From an uncultured Bacteroides sp. (GTDB taxonomy: Bacteria; Bacteroidota; Bacteroidia; Bacteroidales; Bacteroidaceae), in contig CALUFR010000093.1 in the NCBI GenBank assembly GCA_944319875.1, positions 1-41,741 of the forward strand: a stretch of DNA of 41,741 bases, written 5' to 3'. Made by a program: the position numbers and the translations under genes. The notes below the pieces were generated by a model that saw nothing but the letters and a program-made list of their open reading frames with translations, was not told the DNA's origin and ran no database searches. Positions 8,600 through 19,272 of this stretch are shown here, in pieces (the first letter of the stretch is position 1; each line of letters begins with the position of its first letter).

Positions 8600-9856
8600 A
8601 TGGATACAATGACTCTACTGGACACGGGCAACACGGCGTGGATGATCGTGTCTACCATACTGGTATTATTGATGACTATTCCGGGCATCGCCCTGTTCTA
8701 CGGCGGACTGGTGCGGCAGAAGAACGTGCTGAGCATCCTGATGCAGTGCCTGCTCATCGTGGGCGTGGTGAGCATCCTGTGGGTGGCCTTCGGCTACAGC
8801 CTCGTGTTCGGCACGGGGCTGGCGGAGAGCGGCTGGGGATGGCTCGTGGGCGGACTGGACAAGGTGATGCTGCGGGGCATTACGCCGGACACGCTCTCGG
8901 CGGGCAACATCCCGGAGCTGGTGTTCGTGCTCTTCCAGTGCATGTTCGCCATCATCACCCCGGCGCTGATACTGGGCGCCTTTGCCGAGCGGGTGAAGTT
9001 CTCCGGCTTCCTGGTATTCACCGTGCTGTGGGTCATCCTGGCCTACATCCCCATGGCCCATTGGGTGTGGGGCGGCGGCTTCCTGCAGGAGATGGGGGCC
9101 ATCGACTTCGCGGGCGGCACGGTGGTGCACATCAACGCGGGCATCTCGGCCCTGATGATGGCGCTGCTCGTGGGCCGGAGGAATGACTACAAGCCCGGCC
9201 ATGCCCTGCTGCCGCACAACATCACGTTCGTCTTCATGGGCACGGCGTTCCTGTGGCTGGGCTGGTTCGGCTTCAACGCCGGAAGCGGCCTGCAGGCCGA
9301 CGGCATCGCCGCCAACGCCTTCCTAGTGACCCATCTGGCTACGTGCGTGGCCGCCCTGACGTGGATGGCCATCGACTGGATACATCATAAGAAGCCGACG
9401 ACGGTGGGCGTCTGCACGGGCGCCGTCTCGGGACTGGTGGCCATCACGCCGGCGGCGGGCACGGTGGACCTGCTCGGCGCCTTCTGCATCGGCCTCATCA
9501 CGCCCGTCGTATGCTTCTACATGGTGGCCGTCATCAAGCCGCGCTTCCGCTACGACGACGCGCTCGACGCTTTCGGCGTGCACGGCATCGGAGGCATCAT
9601 CGGCTCCATCCTGACGGGTGTCTTCGCCACGCGCTTCATCTCCGGCGAGGAGGGCCCGCAAGGGGCGCTCTACGGCGACTGGCATCAGCTGTGGGTACAG
9701 GTCGTGGCCACGGTGATCTCCATCGCCTTCAGCGCGGCGATGACCTGGGTACTGTTCAAGCTGACGGACCGACTCGTAGGCATCCGCGTGGACAAGCGCG
9801 TGGAGGAGGAAGGACTGGACATCTACGAGCACGGCGAATCGGCGTACAACAGGTGA
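8600..9856 (+). CDS. amtB: Ammonium transporter, Amt/MEP family
   Basis: A 418-residue inner-membrane protein with about 11 hydrophobic segments. Signature features are GNTAWMIVSTILVLLMTIPG and ALFYGGLVRQKN near the N-terminus (residues 10-42), AHWVWGGG at 153-160, and the twin pore histidines His177 (GGTVVHINAG) and His328 (DAFGVHGIGG). It conducts ammonium or ammonia into the cell. The cytoplasmic tail (DKRVEEEGLDIYEHGESAY) is the region that contacts GlnK in the family. The mature form may lack a cleaved signal: the N-terminus resembles the processed form of E. coli AmtB. It lies 58 bp after glnK and 37 bp before glnA on the same strand. Confidence 0.96.
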   Translation: MDTMTLLDTGNTAWMIVSTILVLLMTIPGIALFYGGLVRQKNVLSILMQCLLIVGVVSILWVAFGYSLVFGTGLAESGWGWLVGGLDKVMLRGITPDTLSAGNIPELVFVLFQCMFAIITPALILGAFAERVKFSGFLVFTVLWVILAYIPMAHWVWGGGFLQEMGAIDFAGGTVVHINAGISALMMALLVGRRNDYKPGHALLPHNITFVFMGTAFLWLGWFGFNAGSGLQADGIAANAFLVTHLATCVAALTWMAIDWIHHKKPTTVGVCTGAVSGLVAITPAAGTVDLLGAFCIGLITPVVCFYMVAVIKPRFRYDDALDAFGVHGIGGIIGSILTGVFATRFISGEEGPQGALYGDWHQLWVQVVATVISIAFSAAMTWVLFKLTDRLVGIRVDKRVEEEGLDIYEHGESAYNR

Positions 9857-9893
9857 CTGTAGAATTTTAAACAACCATTCAATACATCAGATT

Positions 9894-12083
<2,190 letters not shown>

Positions 12084-12122
12084 GAAATCACATTTCTTTT
12101 ATTGGTTGTTTTAAATTAGTAA

Positions 12123-12159
12123 GGGGAAGACGGCCGCGACGGTCATCTTTCCCTTTTTT
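12123..12159 (+). terminator. Rho-independent terminator after glnA
   Basis: GGGAAGA (12124-12130) pairs with TCTTTCCC (12146-12153) with one bulged T; an inner stem GGCC (12132-12135) pairs with GGTC (12141-12144) around a 5-nt loop. Six T residues follow (12154-12159). It lies 39 bp after the glnA stop and ends the nitrogen operon. Confidence 0.8.
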
Positions 12160-12190
12160 CATTTCCCTGCCCGCACCCTCGTAATGTCAT

Positions 12191-12225
12191 AAAAAATAGG
12201 TCCTGTCGTCCCGACAAGACCTATT
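12191..12225 (-). terminator. Rho-independent terminator for the leftward galE transcript
   Basis: AATAGGTC-C-TGTCG (12195-12208) pairs with CGACA-A-GACCTATT (12212-12225), a 13-bp stem with one internal mismatch. On the minus strand it is followed by six T residues (A run at 12191-12196 on +). It lies about 190 bp past the galE stop. Confidence 0.8.
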
Positions 12226-12354
12226 CACAACACAAACACAAAATAAAACACGACAAAACTACTATGCAATCATGCCTATTTATGTCACTTACATAAAACA
12301 CCGTCTTACATATATTCACATACACATACCGGCTTACGGCTTATTGCATTCAAA

Positions 12355-12379
12355 GAACAAATGTGAATCACATTTGTTC
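12355..12379. repeat. Perfect 25-bp palindrome between glnA and galE
   Basis: GAACAAATGTGA-A-TCACATTTGTTC: 12-bp arms with no mismatch around a single central base. It is 33 bp downstream of the galE stop on that gene's strand. It contains TGTGA-N1-TCACA half sites, but the spacer is too short for a CRP site (N6). It could be an operator, a processing hairpin, or part of the 3' end of the galE mRNA. No strong T run adjoins it, so I do not call it a terminator. The rest of the 328-bp convergent gap 12084-12411 holds the two terminators and AT-rich sequence without other signals. Confidence 0.8.
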
Positions 12380-12411
12380 AATGAGTGGATGTATTTTTTT
12401 CCTATTTTTCC

Positions 12412-13446
12412 TTATTGAATGCCTCTTTCACGAAGCTTCAGTTGCCACTTCCAAGCGGAGAGCAACGTATCCTCAATCGGTGTCTCAGCTTTCCAACCCA
12501 GCTCATTATTCGCCAAAGAAGGATCGGCCCACACCTTTTCAATATCACCGGCACGACGGCCCACAATCTGATAATTCAGCTTCACGCCCGTAGACGTTTC
12601 AAAAGCCTTGATAAGCTCGAGCACGGAAAGACCGCGACCCGTACCGATGTTGAACACTTCCACTTTCTCCTTCTGCTTGCGATCCAGAATGCGGGAGATG
12701 GCTACGACATGCGCCTTGGCCAAGTCTACCACATTGATGAAGTCACGGATGCAAGAACCGTCGGGCGTATTGTAGTCATCACCGAAGACGCTCAGCTTCT
12801 CACGGATACCGATAGCGGTCTGCGTGATATAAGGTACGAGGTTTTGAGGAACACCGTTGGGCAATTCACCGAGCAATGCACTGGGATGAGCACCTATCGG
12901 ATTGAAGTAGCGCAACAGGATGGCGTTGATGGGCACACCCGACGCAATGGTATCGCGGATGATTTCCTCGTTGATCTGCTTGGTGTTGCCATAAGGAGAC
13001 TCCGCCTTCTTGATGGGTGCGGATTCCGTCACCGGCAGAACGTCGGGCTGACCGTACACCGTGCAGGAAGAAGAGAACACAATGCCTTCTACTCCATGCT
13101 TGGGCATCAGTTCGAGCAGGTTGATCAGGGAAACCAGGTTGTTGCGATAATACTTCAACGGCTTTTGCACCGATTCACCTACTGCCTTGCTGGCGGCAAA
13201 ATGAATAATGGCTTTGATGCCGCTATATTTGGAGAACATGGCGTCGAGTCCTTCAAAATCCAAACAATCAAGTTTTTCGAAAGCCGGACGGATGCCGGAA
13301 ACTTTTTCAATGTTGTCTACCACATCGGCACTTGAATTAGACAGATTGTCAATGATGACAACATCATAACCTGCATTCTGAAGTTCAACTACCGTGTGAG
13401 AACCTATGTATCCGGTACCTCCTGTCACTAATATTCTTTCTTTCAT
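12412..13446 (-). CDS. galE: UDP-glucose 4-epimerase
   Basis: GalE interconverts UDP-glucose and UDP-galactose using bound NAD. The 344-residue protein, counted from the ATG at 13446, begins MKERILVTGGTGYIGSHT with the Rossmann motif TGGTGYIG at 8-15. The catalytic region is VFSSSCTVYG (123-132) and the YxxxK pair Tyr152/Lys156 (PYGNTK), typical of extended short-chain dehydrogenases. The C-terminal VFNIGTGRGLSVLEL and RAGDIEKVWAD segments bind the UDP-sugar. An open frame extends 16 codons further upstream, but the internal Met gives the family N-terminus and lies after the predicted promoter at 13483-13490. The gene is downstream of rnfA in the same direction but has its own promoter, so it is likely transcribed separately. 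Confidence 0.96.
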   Translation of the reverse strand: MKERILVTGGTGYIGSHTVVELQNAGYDVVIIDNLSNSSADVVDNIEKVSGIRPAFEKLDCLDFEGLDAMFSKYSGIKAIIHFAASKAVGESVQKPLKYYRNNLVSLINLLELMPKHGVEGIVFSSSCTVYGQPDVLPVTESAPIKKAESPYGNTKQINEEIIRDTIASGVPINAILLRYFNPIGAHPSALLGELPNGVPQNLVPYITQTAIGIREKLSVFGDDYNTPDGSCIRDFINVVDLAKAHVVAISRILDRKQKEKVEVFNIGTGRGLSVLELIKAFETSTGVKLNYQIVGRRAGDIEKVWADPSLANNELGWKAETPIEDTLLSAWKWQLKLRERGIQ

Positions 13447-13482
13447 AATGGAGTGTTTTGTTTTTAGGTCGATTTTATGCCA

Positions 13483-13490
13483 CAAAAGTA
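13483..13490 (-). promoter_or_regulatory. Bacteroides-type -7 box for galE (TACTTTTG)
   Basis: On the minus strand TACTTTTG matches TAnnTTTG perfectly, 37 bp upstream of the galE ATG. No good -33 element is obvious. Its location downstream of the next upstream ATG of the open frame supports the shorter galE start. Confidence 0.6.
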
Positions 13491-13529
13491 GCAAATATTT
13501 TTATATTAGAGAAGAATATGAGAAAAAAC

Positions 13530-14108
13530 TCAAATCTTCACTACACCCGAGAAGCCCATGAAAGCCATGGCCAGGAGTCCGGCGGTTATCAGGGTTATGG
13601 GTGTGCCTTGCAATCCTTTCGGGATATTGACCATACTCAGTTGTTCGCGTATACCGGCGAAGATGGTCAACGCCAAGCCAAAGCCTAACGCCGTGGAGAA
13701 CGCATAAACGACACCGGTCAACAGGTCATAGTCTTTCTGGATGACCAGGATGGCGACGCCCAGCACACAGCAGTTTGTCGTAATCAGCGGCAGGAAGACG
13801 CCCAGCGCCTGATACAACGAAGGAGATACTTTCTTCAGGATGATTTCCACCATCTGCACCAGGGCGGCGATGACCAGGATAAAGGTGATGGTCTGCAAGT
13901 ATTCCAGGCCGAAAGCGTCGAGCACGTACTTCTGAATGAGGAACGTAACAATCGTTGACAACGTCAACACAAACGCCACGGCGGCCGACATGCCCAATGC
14001 CGTATCAATCTTCTTGGAAACGCCCAGGAACGGACAGATGCCCAAGAACTGCGACAACACGATGTTGTTCACAAAGATTGCCGATATAAATATCAATATG
14101 TATTCCAT
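13530..14108 (-). CDS. rnfA: Rnf electron transport complex subunit RnfA
   Basis: RnfA is an integral membrane subunit of the ferredoxin:NAD+ oxidoreductase that pumps Na+ or H+. The product is 192 residues from MEYILIFISA; two more residues are possible if the ATG at 14114 is used. It contains six hydrophobic segments and the conserved FVNNIVLSQFLGICPFLGVS and LPLITTNCCVLG motifs; the two Cys-containing segments coordinate an Fe-S cluster between RnfA and RnfE in recent structures. It is the last gene of rnfBCDGEA, 41 bp after rnfE. The homologous subunit RnfE has the inverted topology. Confidence 0.95.
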   Translation of the reverse strand: MEYILIFISAIFVNNIVLSQFLGICPFLGVSKKIDTALGMSAAVAFVLTLSTIVTFLIQKYVLDAFGLEYLQTITFILVIAALVQMVEIILKKVSPSLYQALGVFLPLITTNCCVLGVAILVIQKDYDLLTGVVYAFSTALGFGLALTIFAGIREQLSMVNIPKGLQGTPITLITAGLLAMAFMGFSGVVKI

Positions 14109-14149
14109 AATCACATTTTAATAGTTAAGTAGAAAATTCTCTGTCTGTC

Positions 14150-14734
14150 TCAGGCTTTCTTCAAGCGGTTCACAATGGCGATGAGGTAGCCCAGCGCGAT
14201 GAAAGCACCCGGTGCAAGCACGAATACCAGCATGCCGTAGTCTTCGGACATGATGGTCAGTCCGAAGATCTTGCCTGTGCCCAGCAGCTCGCGCACGGCG
14301 CCCAGCAGGGTCAATCCCACGGTGAAGCCCAATCCCATGCCCAAACCGTCGAACATGGAAGCCAGCGGGCCGTTCTTGGCCGCAAAAGCCTCGGCGCGTC
14401 CCAGCAGGATGCAGTTCACCACAATCAACGGGATAAACAAGCCCAACGTGGCGTACAGCGCCGGCACGTAAGCCTGCATGATCATCTGAAGCAGCGTCAC
14501 GAACGAAGCGATGACCACCACAAACGCAGGGATGCGCACCATGTCGGGGATCAGATTCTTGATAGCGGAAATAACCACGTTAGAGCAAATGAGCACAAAA
14601 GCCGTAGCCAGTCCCATGCCCATGCCGTTCATGGCGGAAGAAGTAGTTCCCAGCGTAGGACACATGCCAAGCAGAAGCACAAACGTAGGGTTCTCCTTGA
14701 CAATGCCGTTCATCAAAATCTTAAAGTTATTCAT
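14150..14734 (-). CDS. rnfE: Rnf electron transport complex subunit RnfE
   Basis: A 194-residue membrane subunit related to RnfA and NqrD. It begins MNNFKILMNGIVKENPTFV and has the family motifs LLGMCPTLGTTSSAMNG and IPLIVVNCILLGRAEAFA, with Cys residues placed for the shared Fe-S site, plus six hydrophobic segments. It lies 16 bp after rnfG. Upstream of the start there is an AAAGGAG sequence about 8 nt before the ATG, an uncommonly good Shine-Dalgarno for this group, which supports the chosen start. Confidence 0.95.
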   Translation of the reverse strand: MNNFKILMNGIVKENPTFVLLLGMCPTLGTTSSAMNGMGMGLATAFVLICSNVVISAIKNLIPDMVRIPAFVVVIASFVTLLQMIMQAYVPALYATLGLFIPLIVVNCILLGRAEAFAAKNGPLASMFDGLGMGLGFTVGLTLLGAVRELLGTGKIFGLTIMSEDYGMLVFVLAPGAFIALGYLIAIVNRLKKA

Positions 14735-14750
14735 AAGTCACGCTCCTTTC

Positions 14751-15410
14751 TTATTTATCACCGGCGGGGGCCGTAGCGGCGGCTCCGTCCGTGTTCTGTT
14801 CTACATTCTGTTGAGTGGCTCCCGTCACGCCGTCAGCCTTATTCTGTCCCGCATAAGCCGCGTATGCCACGTTGACCGCATTCAGGAAAGCGCGCGAGGT
14901 GATGGTGGAAGCCGTGATGGCATCTATCTCACCGCCGTCCTTGCTGACGGTCAGCGGTTTCGTGCCCGGGTTCTTACCGGTGATATCACCCTTCGCCTCT
15001 TTCTTGAACCAGGTATCGGCTTTCGAACCCAAGCCCGGTGTCTCGGCATGCGACAGCAACGAATAATCGATGACATTGCCTTGGGCGTCGAAACCCACCA
15101 GCACCTTCAGTTCACCGCCAAAGCCCATGGCAGAAGCCTCGACGGCGGCACCGATGTATTCGCCGCCTTTCGTGGCGGGATATACGGCATACTCCACACC
15201 GTCCACTTCCTGCATTTTCTTCTCGGCAATCGGGTCATTGTCAAAGCCCGGCACAACAGCCTTCACGGCGTCACTCAGCGTCTTGGCGTTGGCAGCCGCG
15301 ATGGGTTCCTTGGTCAGTTCGTTCACATAGGCCAGCAACGCCACGGAGATTGCAGTTACCCCCGTGAGCACCAGCAACATATTCTTTAAAGATGATTCTA
15401 ACTTTTTCAT
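14751..15410 (-). CDS. rnfG: Rnf electron transport complex subunit RnfG
   Basis: RnfG carries a covalently bound FMN on the outer face of the inner membrane. The 219-residue protein has one N-terminal membrane anchor (about residues 10-29) and an FMN_bind domain ending in DAITASTITSRAF, where Thr169 is the predicted phosphoester attachment site (family motif S/T-G-A-T-x-S/T; here Ala-Ser replaces Gly-Ala, giving TASTIT). A Gln/Ala-rich tail of about 35 residues follows. Its ATG overlaps the rnfD stop by four bases (ATGA), implying coupled translation. Confidence 0.94.
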   Translation of the reverse strand: MKKLESSLKNMLLVLTGVTAISVALLAYVNELTKEPIAAANAKTLSDAVKAVVPGFDNDPIAEKKMQEVDGVEYAVYPATKGGEYIGAAVEASAMGFGGELKVLVGFDAQGNVIDYSLLSHAETPGLGSKADTWFKKEAKGDITGKNPGTKPLTVSKDGGEIDAITASTITSRAFLNAVNVAYAAYAGQNKADGVTGATQQNVEQNTDGAAATAPAGDK

Positions 15411-16399
15411 TTTTTCTTAGCTACCTCCCCGAAGCGTTTTGGTTTGACATACGTATTAATCAGCGGAGTAAACGCGTTCATGATGAGAATGGCGAACGAC
15501 ATGCCTTCGGGATACGCGCCGAACAGACGGATAACCACCGTCAGCAAACCGATGCAGACACCGTAGATCAACATTCCTTTGTGGTTCATCGGAGATGTCA
15601 CATAGTCCGTTGCCATGAACACGGCACCCAGCATCAGAGCACCGGAAAGCAGGTGGGTAAGCCCGTCGGCATACTTGGCGGGATCCACATAGTGCATGAT
15701 GGTGGTAAACAGGAACACGGTCACCAGGATGGACACGGGAATGTGCCAGGTGATGATTTTCTTCCACAACATATAGGCCAAGCCCAGCAATAACGCCAAG
15801 GTGCTTACCTCACCGATACAGCCGGGATTGTTGCCGAAGAACAAGTCCAAAGCGCCGGGAAGCTGATCCATGGAGAAGCCGGGAGCACCGTTAGCCACGC
15901 CCTTCATGATGGCCAGCGGAGTGGCGACAGTCGTGGCATCCGTATAGGCAGCCAACTGACCGACGGCCGGCCAGCTCGTCATCTGCACAGGGAAGGACAA
16001 CAACAGGAATACACGGCCCACCAAAGCGGGGTTGAAGGGGTTACAACCCAAACCGCCGAAGGACATCTTGCCGACACCGATGGCGAACAGGGCACCGATG
16101 ATGATAATCCAGACAGGCAGGTTGGAAGGCAGGTTGAAGGCCAGCAACACGCCTGTGATAATAGCCGAACCGTCGCAGACGGTCGTCGTTTCTTTCTTCA
16201 GGATGAACTTGCCGATGGCCCACTCGAAGAACACGCAAGCCAATACGGAAGTCAGCGTCACAATCAAAGCACCCACTCCAAAGAAGTAGAGGGACACGAG
16301 GAAGGCAGGCAGCAGCGCGATGAGCACGCCGTACATGTTCTTCTTCACACTGTCACCTCCGTGAACGTGGGGCGAAAGGGATACGATTAATTTATTCAT
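15407..16399 (-). CDS. rnfD: Rnf electron transport complex subunit RnfD
   Basis: RnfD is the large membrane subunit with a covalent FMN, homologous to NqrB. The 330-residue protein starts MNKLIVSLSPHVHGGDSVKKNMYG and has about nine to ten hydrophobic segments, the conserved KMSFGGLGCNPFNPALVGR loop at 111-129, and DATTVATPLA at 154-163, in which Thr160 is the likely FMN attachment residue. The C-terminal half has YVTSPMNHKGMLIYG and AYPEGMSFAILIMN, both typical of the family. It is 31 bp after rnfC and overlaps rnfG. Confidence 0.95.
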   Translation of the reverse strand: MNKLIVSLSPHVHGGDSVKKNMYGVLIALLPAFLVSLYFFGVGALIVTLTSVLACVFFEWAIGKFILKKETTTVCDGSAIITGVLLAFNLPSNLPVWIIIIGALFAIGVGKMSFGGLGCNPFNPALVGRVFLLLSFPVQMTSWPAVGQLAAYTDATTVATPLAIMKGVANGAPGFSMDQLPGALDLFFGNNPGCIGEVSTLALLLGLAYMLWKKIITWHIPVSILVTVFLFTTIMHYVDPAKYADGLTHLLSGALMLGAVFMATDYVTSPMNHKGMLIYGVCIGLLTVVIRLFGAYPEGMSFAILIMNAFTPLINTYVKPKRFGEVAKKK

Positions 16400-16430
16400 A
16401 AATGTTCTTGAATTCTATTCATTATTATTC

Positions 16431-17768
16431 TTACTTCTTGGCTTGACGGGCGCGAATCATGGCGCCTACTTTGCCTTTACCCAGACGGATGTAGTCGAGC
16501 AACGGACGGTTGGACGGACAGGTGAACTGGCACGAACCACACTCGATGCATGACATGATGTCCTCCTTCTCCACACGCTCGAAATCACCGTGAGCCGAAA
16601 CGGTTGCGAGCAGGAAAGGCTCCAATCCCATCGGACAGGCGCTCACGCACTTGGCGCAACGGATACAAGGCTGTACGGCTCCGCGCTTGGCTTCCTTGTC
16701 GTTCATGATCAGGATGCCGGAGCTGCCTTTGGCGGTGGGAACATCCGTATTGACCAGCGCCTTGCCCATCATCGGGCCACCACCGATAATCTTACCTGTA
16801 TCTTCGGGCAGGCCTCCGCATGCGTCAATCAGCTGCTTCATCGGTGTACCGATACGAGCCAGGAAGTTGGAGGGCTTGGCCAGCGACTTGCCGGTCACGG
16901 TGATGACGCGCTCGAACAGGGGTTTGTTCTTCTGCACAGCCTGGTAAACGGCGAAGGCCGTGCCCACGTTCTGCACCACGGCACCGGTGGAGATAGGCAG
17001 CGCACCGGCGGCCACCTGACGCTTGATGATGGCGTCTATCAGCTGCTTCTCGCCGCCCTGCGGATATTTCACCTTCAGAGGCACCACCTCGATGCCGGGG
17101 TAGGAAGCAGCTACCTTCGTCATCAGCTGGATGGCGTCGGGCTTGTTGTTCTCGATGCCGATGAACGCCTTGTTCACTTTGACGGCTTTCATCAGGATGG
17201 TCACGCCCACCATGATTTCCTCGGCATGTTCCAGCATCAGCTGGTGGTCGGCCGTCAGGTAGGGTTCGCACTCCACGGCGTTGATGATGACGCACTCGGC
17301 CTTGAAGGCGGGAGGCGGACAGAGCTTCACCTGCGTGGGGAAGCAGGCACCGCCCATGCCGACGATTCCGGCATCGGCTATCTTCTTGACAATCTCTTCG
17401 GGAGTCAGGTTGCATTCCTTCACCAGCGTGTCGGTGCGGTCAATGCTTTCTTCCCACTCGTCGCCCTCCACGTCGATGAAGATGGCGGGCTTGGCGTAGC
17501 CGCTGGCATCGACAATCGTGTCGATTTTGGCCACTTTGCCGCTGACGGACGAATGAATGGCTGCCGATACAAAGCCGCCGGGCTCGGCAATCTTTGTACC
17601 CACTTTCACGACATCGCCCTTGGCCACAATCGGCTTGGCGGGAGCACCGATGTGCTGACCCAGCAGGATGACGGCCTTGGCGGGCACTTCCGCCTTGACG
17701 ATGGGCTGATGTGCTGAAAGTTTATTTTCGTGTGGATGAACACCACCTATTGAAAATGTTTTCAACAT
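16431..17768 (-). CDS. rnfC: Rnf electron transport complex subunit RnfC
   Basis: RnfC is the peripheral NADH/FMN- and 4Fe-4S-containing subunit that exchanges electrons with NAD. The 445-residue protein has the N-terminal RnfC barrel-sandwich domain (GGVHPHENK at 8-16), the Rossmann-like NADH/FMN region with GIVGMGGACFPTQVKL and INAVECEPYLTADH, then the SLBB-like part and two 4Fe-4S motifs: Cys368-371-374-378 and Cys407-410-413-417. The short length (no long coiled-coil tail as in E. coli RsxC) is usual for Bacteroidetes. It lies 37 bp after rnfB. Confidence 0.96.
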   Translation of the reverse strand: MLKTFSIGGVHPHENKLSAHQPIVKAEVPAKAVILLGQHIGAPAKPIVAKGDVVKVGTKIAEPGGFVSAAIHSSVSGKVAKIDTIVDASGYAKPAIFIDVEGDEWEESIDRTDTLVKECNLTPEEIVKKIADAGIVGMGGACFPTQVKLCPPPAFKAECVIINAVECEPYLTADHQLMLEHAEEIMVGVTILMKAVKVNKAFIGIENNKPDAIQLMTKVAASYPGIEVVPLKVKYPQGGEKQLIDAIIKRQVAAGALPISTGAVVQNVGTAFAVYQAVQKNKPLFERVITVTGKSLAKPSNFLARIGTPMKQLIDACGGLPEDTGKIIGGGPMMGKALVNTDVPTAKGSSGILIMNDKEAKRGAVQPCIRCAKCVSACPMGLEPFLLATVSAHGDFERVEKEDIMSCIECGSCQFTCPSNRPLLDYIRLGKGKVGAMIRARQAKK

Positions 17769-17805
17769 ACAAATTCGTATTTTAGTCGTTTATGATTCGG
17801 GTTGA

Positions 17806-18756
17806 TTAAGCTTCGGCCTTCGGAGCCTCGGGAGCCTTCGGAGCTTCAGGAGCGGGAGCCTTCGGAGCTTCGGCCTTAGGCGCTTCGGCTTTCGGAGCTT
17901 CAGTTTTCGGAGCGGCGGCTTCTTCCGTCTTCGGCTTACGCGGAGGGAAGTTCAGGGCGATGATGGCAGCTTGCGGACAAGCCTCCTCGCACTTGCGGCA
18001 GGACTTACACTTGTTCGGGTCGATGTACGCCAGGTTGTTTTCCAGCGTAATGGCGTCGAAAGCGCAGACCTTCACACACTTGCCGCATCCGATACAAGCC
18101 GCCGTACAAGCCTTGCGGGCCACGGCGCCCTTGTCTTTGTTGACACACTGCACGTACACGCGACGCGACTTCTTGCCCTGCGGACGGATTTCGATGATGT
18201 TGCGCGGACAAGCCTTGGCACATGCGCCACAAGCCGTACACTTGGCCTCATCCACCTCGGGCAGGCCTGTCTCGGGGTTCATGTGGATGGCGCCGAACTG
18301 ACAAGCCGATACGCAATCGCCACATCCCAGGCAGCCATAGCTACAACCCGTCTCACCGCCATAGAGCGAAGCCGCGATGGCACAGCTCTTCGCGCCGTCA
18401 TACTGGTTGACGCGCGGACGGTTCTGACACGTACCATTACATCTCACCACGGCCACCATCGGCTCAGAGGCGGTGACGGCCAGGCCGAGGATGTCGGCCA
18501 CCTTCGCCATGACCGGCTGTCCGCCCACCGGACAAAGCTTGCCTTCCAGCGAGCCGGCCTTCACGCAGGCGTCGGCAAATCCGCTACAACCCGGGTAACC
18601 ACATCCACCGCAATTTGCCTGGGGCAGCACTGCGGCCACCTGGGCAATACGCGGATCTTCATACACAGCAAATTTCTTGGAGGCGACATACAGGATGGCC
18701 GCTGAGACCAGCGCAATCACGCCCAAAGAAATCACTGCAATCAGAATTACATTCAT
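17806..18756 (-). CDS. rnfB: Rnf electron transport complex subunit RnfB with Ala-Pro-Lys-Glu tail
   Basis: RnfB is the ferredoxin-accepting subunit. The 316-residue protein has an N-terminal membrane anchor (3-25), a Fe-S domain with Cys residues in PQANCGGCGYPGCSGFADAC near 45-64, and several ferredoxin-type CxxCxxC clusters: GCLGCGDCVSAC, KCTACGACAKACP, ACIGCGKCVKVC and KCKSCRKCEEACP. The last 35-40 residues are a low-complexity tail built from APKAEAP-type repeats with no Cys, an unusual addition that may be a flexible linker. The gene is 36 bp after the SoxR-reducing/RseC-like gene and starts the rnf set itself. Confidence 0.95.
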   Translation of the reverse strand: MNVILIAVISLGVIALVSAAILYVASKKFAVYEDPRIAQVAAVLPQANCGGCGYPGCSGFADACVKAGSLEGKLCPVGGQPVMAKVADILGLAVTASEPMVAVVRCNGTCQNRPRVNQYDGAKSCAIAASLYGGETGCSYGCLGCGDCVSACQFGAIHMNPETGLPEVDEAKCTACGACAKACPRNIIEIRPQGKKSRRVYVQCVNKDKGAVARKACTAACIGCGKCVKVCAFDAITLENNLAYIDPNKCKSCRKCEEACPQAAIIALNFPPRKPKTEEAAAPKTEAPKAEAPKAEAPKAPAPEAPKAPEAPKAEA

Positions 18757-18792
18757 AAAAGTTGATGTTTATTAATTATTTGAATTTATTAG

Positions 18793-19215
18793 TTAGTTCA
18801 TCGGTCGGATGGAGAAGGAGAATTTCTTCGCCAGGCGGGACTTGTTCAGCCACAGTATATAATAATAAGGTATAAGAAGGAAGAGCGAGACCAGCGCCGA
18901 GCCGAGCTCGTCGCCCCAAAGGGCCATGAAAAGGAAGAGGGAAAGGATCATCAGCAGGAAAGGCGCCACGAAGGCCAGCAAGACCGCCGTCACGCCCATC
19001 GAGAGCCTGCCCACGACCCACACGCGGTCGCCCGGGCGGCACGCTTCCGCCGCGGCGGCGTCTGTCACGTCTATCAGCTTCTCCTTGGCGTCGGCCGAAG
19101 TGCAGTGTCCCTTGACGCTGCATGCGGCGCAGGCGGACGTCTGCACGATCCGCACTTGCAAGTGGGCGCCGTCTATGTTTTCCACGATACCTTGATGTTC
19201 TATAGTGTCCGTCAT
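18793..19215 (-). CDS. SoxR-reducing system protein RseC family
   Basis: The 140-residue protein starts MTDTIEHQGIVENIDG and has the RseC/MucC family layout: a cytoplasmic N-terminal part with a Cys cluster (Cys29, Cys32, Cys38, and Cys59 in AACRPGD-like context), the segment RPGDRVWVVG, and two adjacent membrane helices at about 72-92 and 97-118. In E. coli the relative RseC works with the Rsx (Rnf) complex in keeping SoxR reduced; in Bacteroidetes it usually precedes rnfB as it does here. The precise job is not established, but the fixed linkage suggests an Rnf accessory or Fe-S related role. It is the first gene of the transcript, after the promoter at 19244-19272. Confidence 0.88.
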   Translation of the reverse strand: MTDTIEHQGIVENIDGAHLQVRIVQTSACAACSVKGHCTSADAKEKLIDVTDAAAAEACRPGDRVWVVGRLSMGVTAVLLAFVAPFLLMILSLFLFMALWGDELGSALVSLFLLIPYYYILWLNKSRLAKKFSFSIRPMN

Positions 19216-19243
19216 TTTGCAAAGTGAGCATTACAAATCGCGG

Positions 19244-19272
19244 CAAATTTAAGCATAATTTGTGAACTACAA
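19244..19272 (-). promoter_or_regulatory. Promoter for the rseC-rnfBCDGEA operon
   Basis: On the minus strand a TTG (19272-19270) is followed after 18 bp by TAAATTTG (19251-19244), a perfect TAnnTTTG -7 box, 28 bp before the ATG of the RseC-like gene. This is the best-spaced Bacteroides promoter in the window. The rest of 19273-19411 contains only a fragment related to the dispersed repeats (19371-19393, GGATTGACACGGATT). Confidence 0.65.

Noticed and set aside
12361-12375. CRP-like site TGTGA/TCACA
   Set aside because: The spacer is one base instead of six, and the site is at the 3' ends of two genes, so I report it only as a palindrome.
17811-17930. CRISPR-like short repeats at the end of rnfB
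   Set aside because: They are coding repeats for the Ala-Pro-Lys-Glu tail, with no spacers and irregular spacing.
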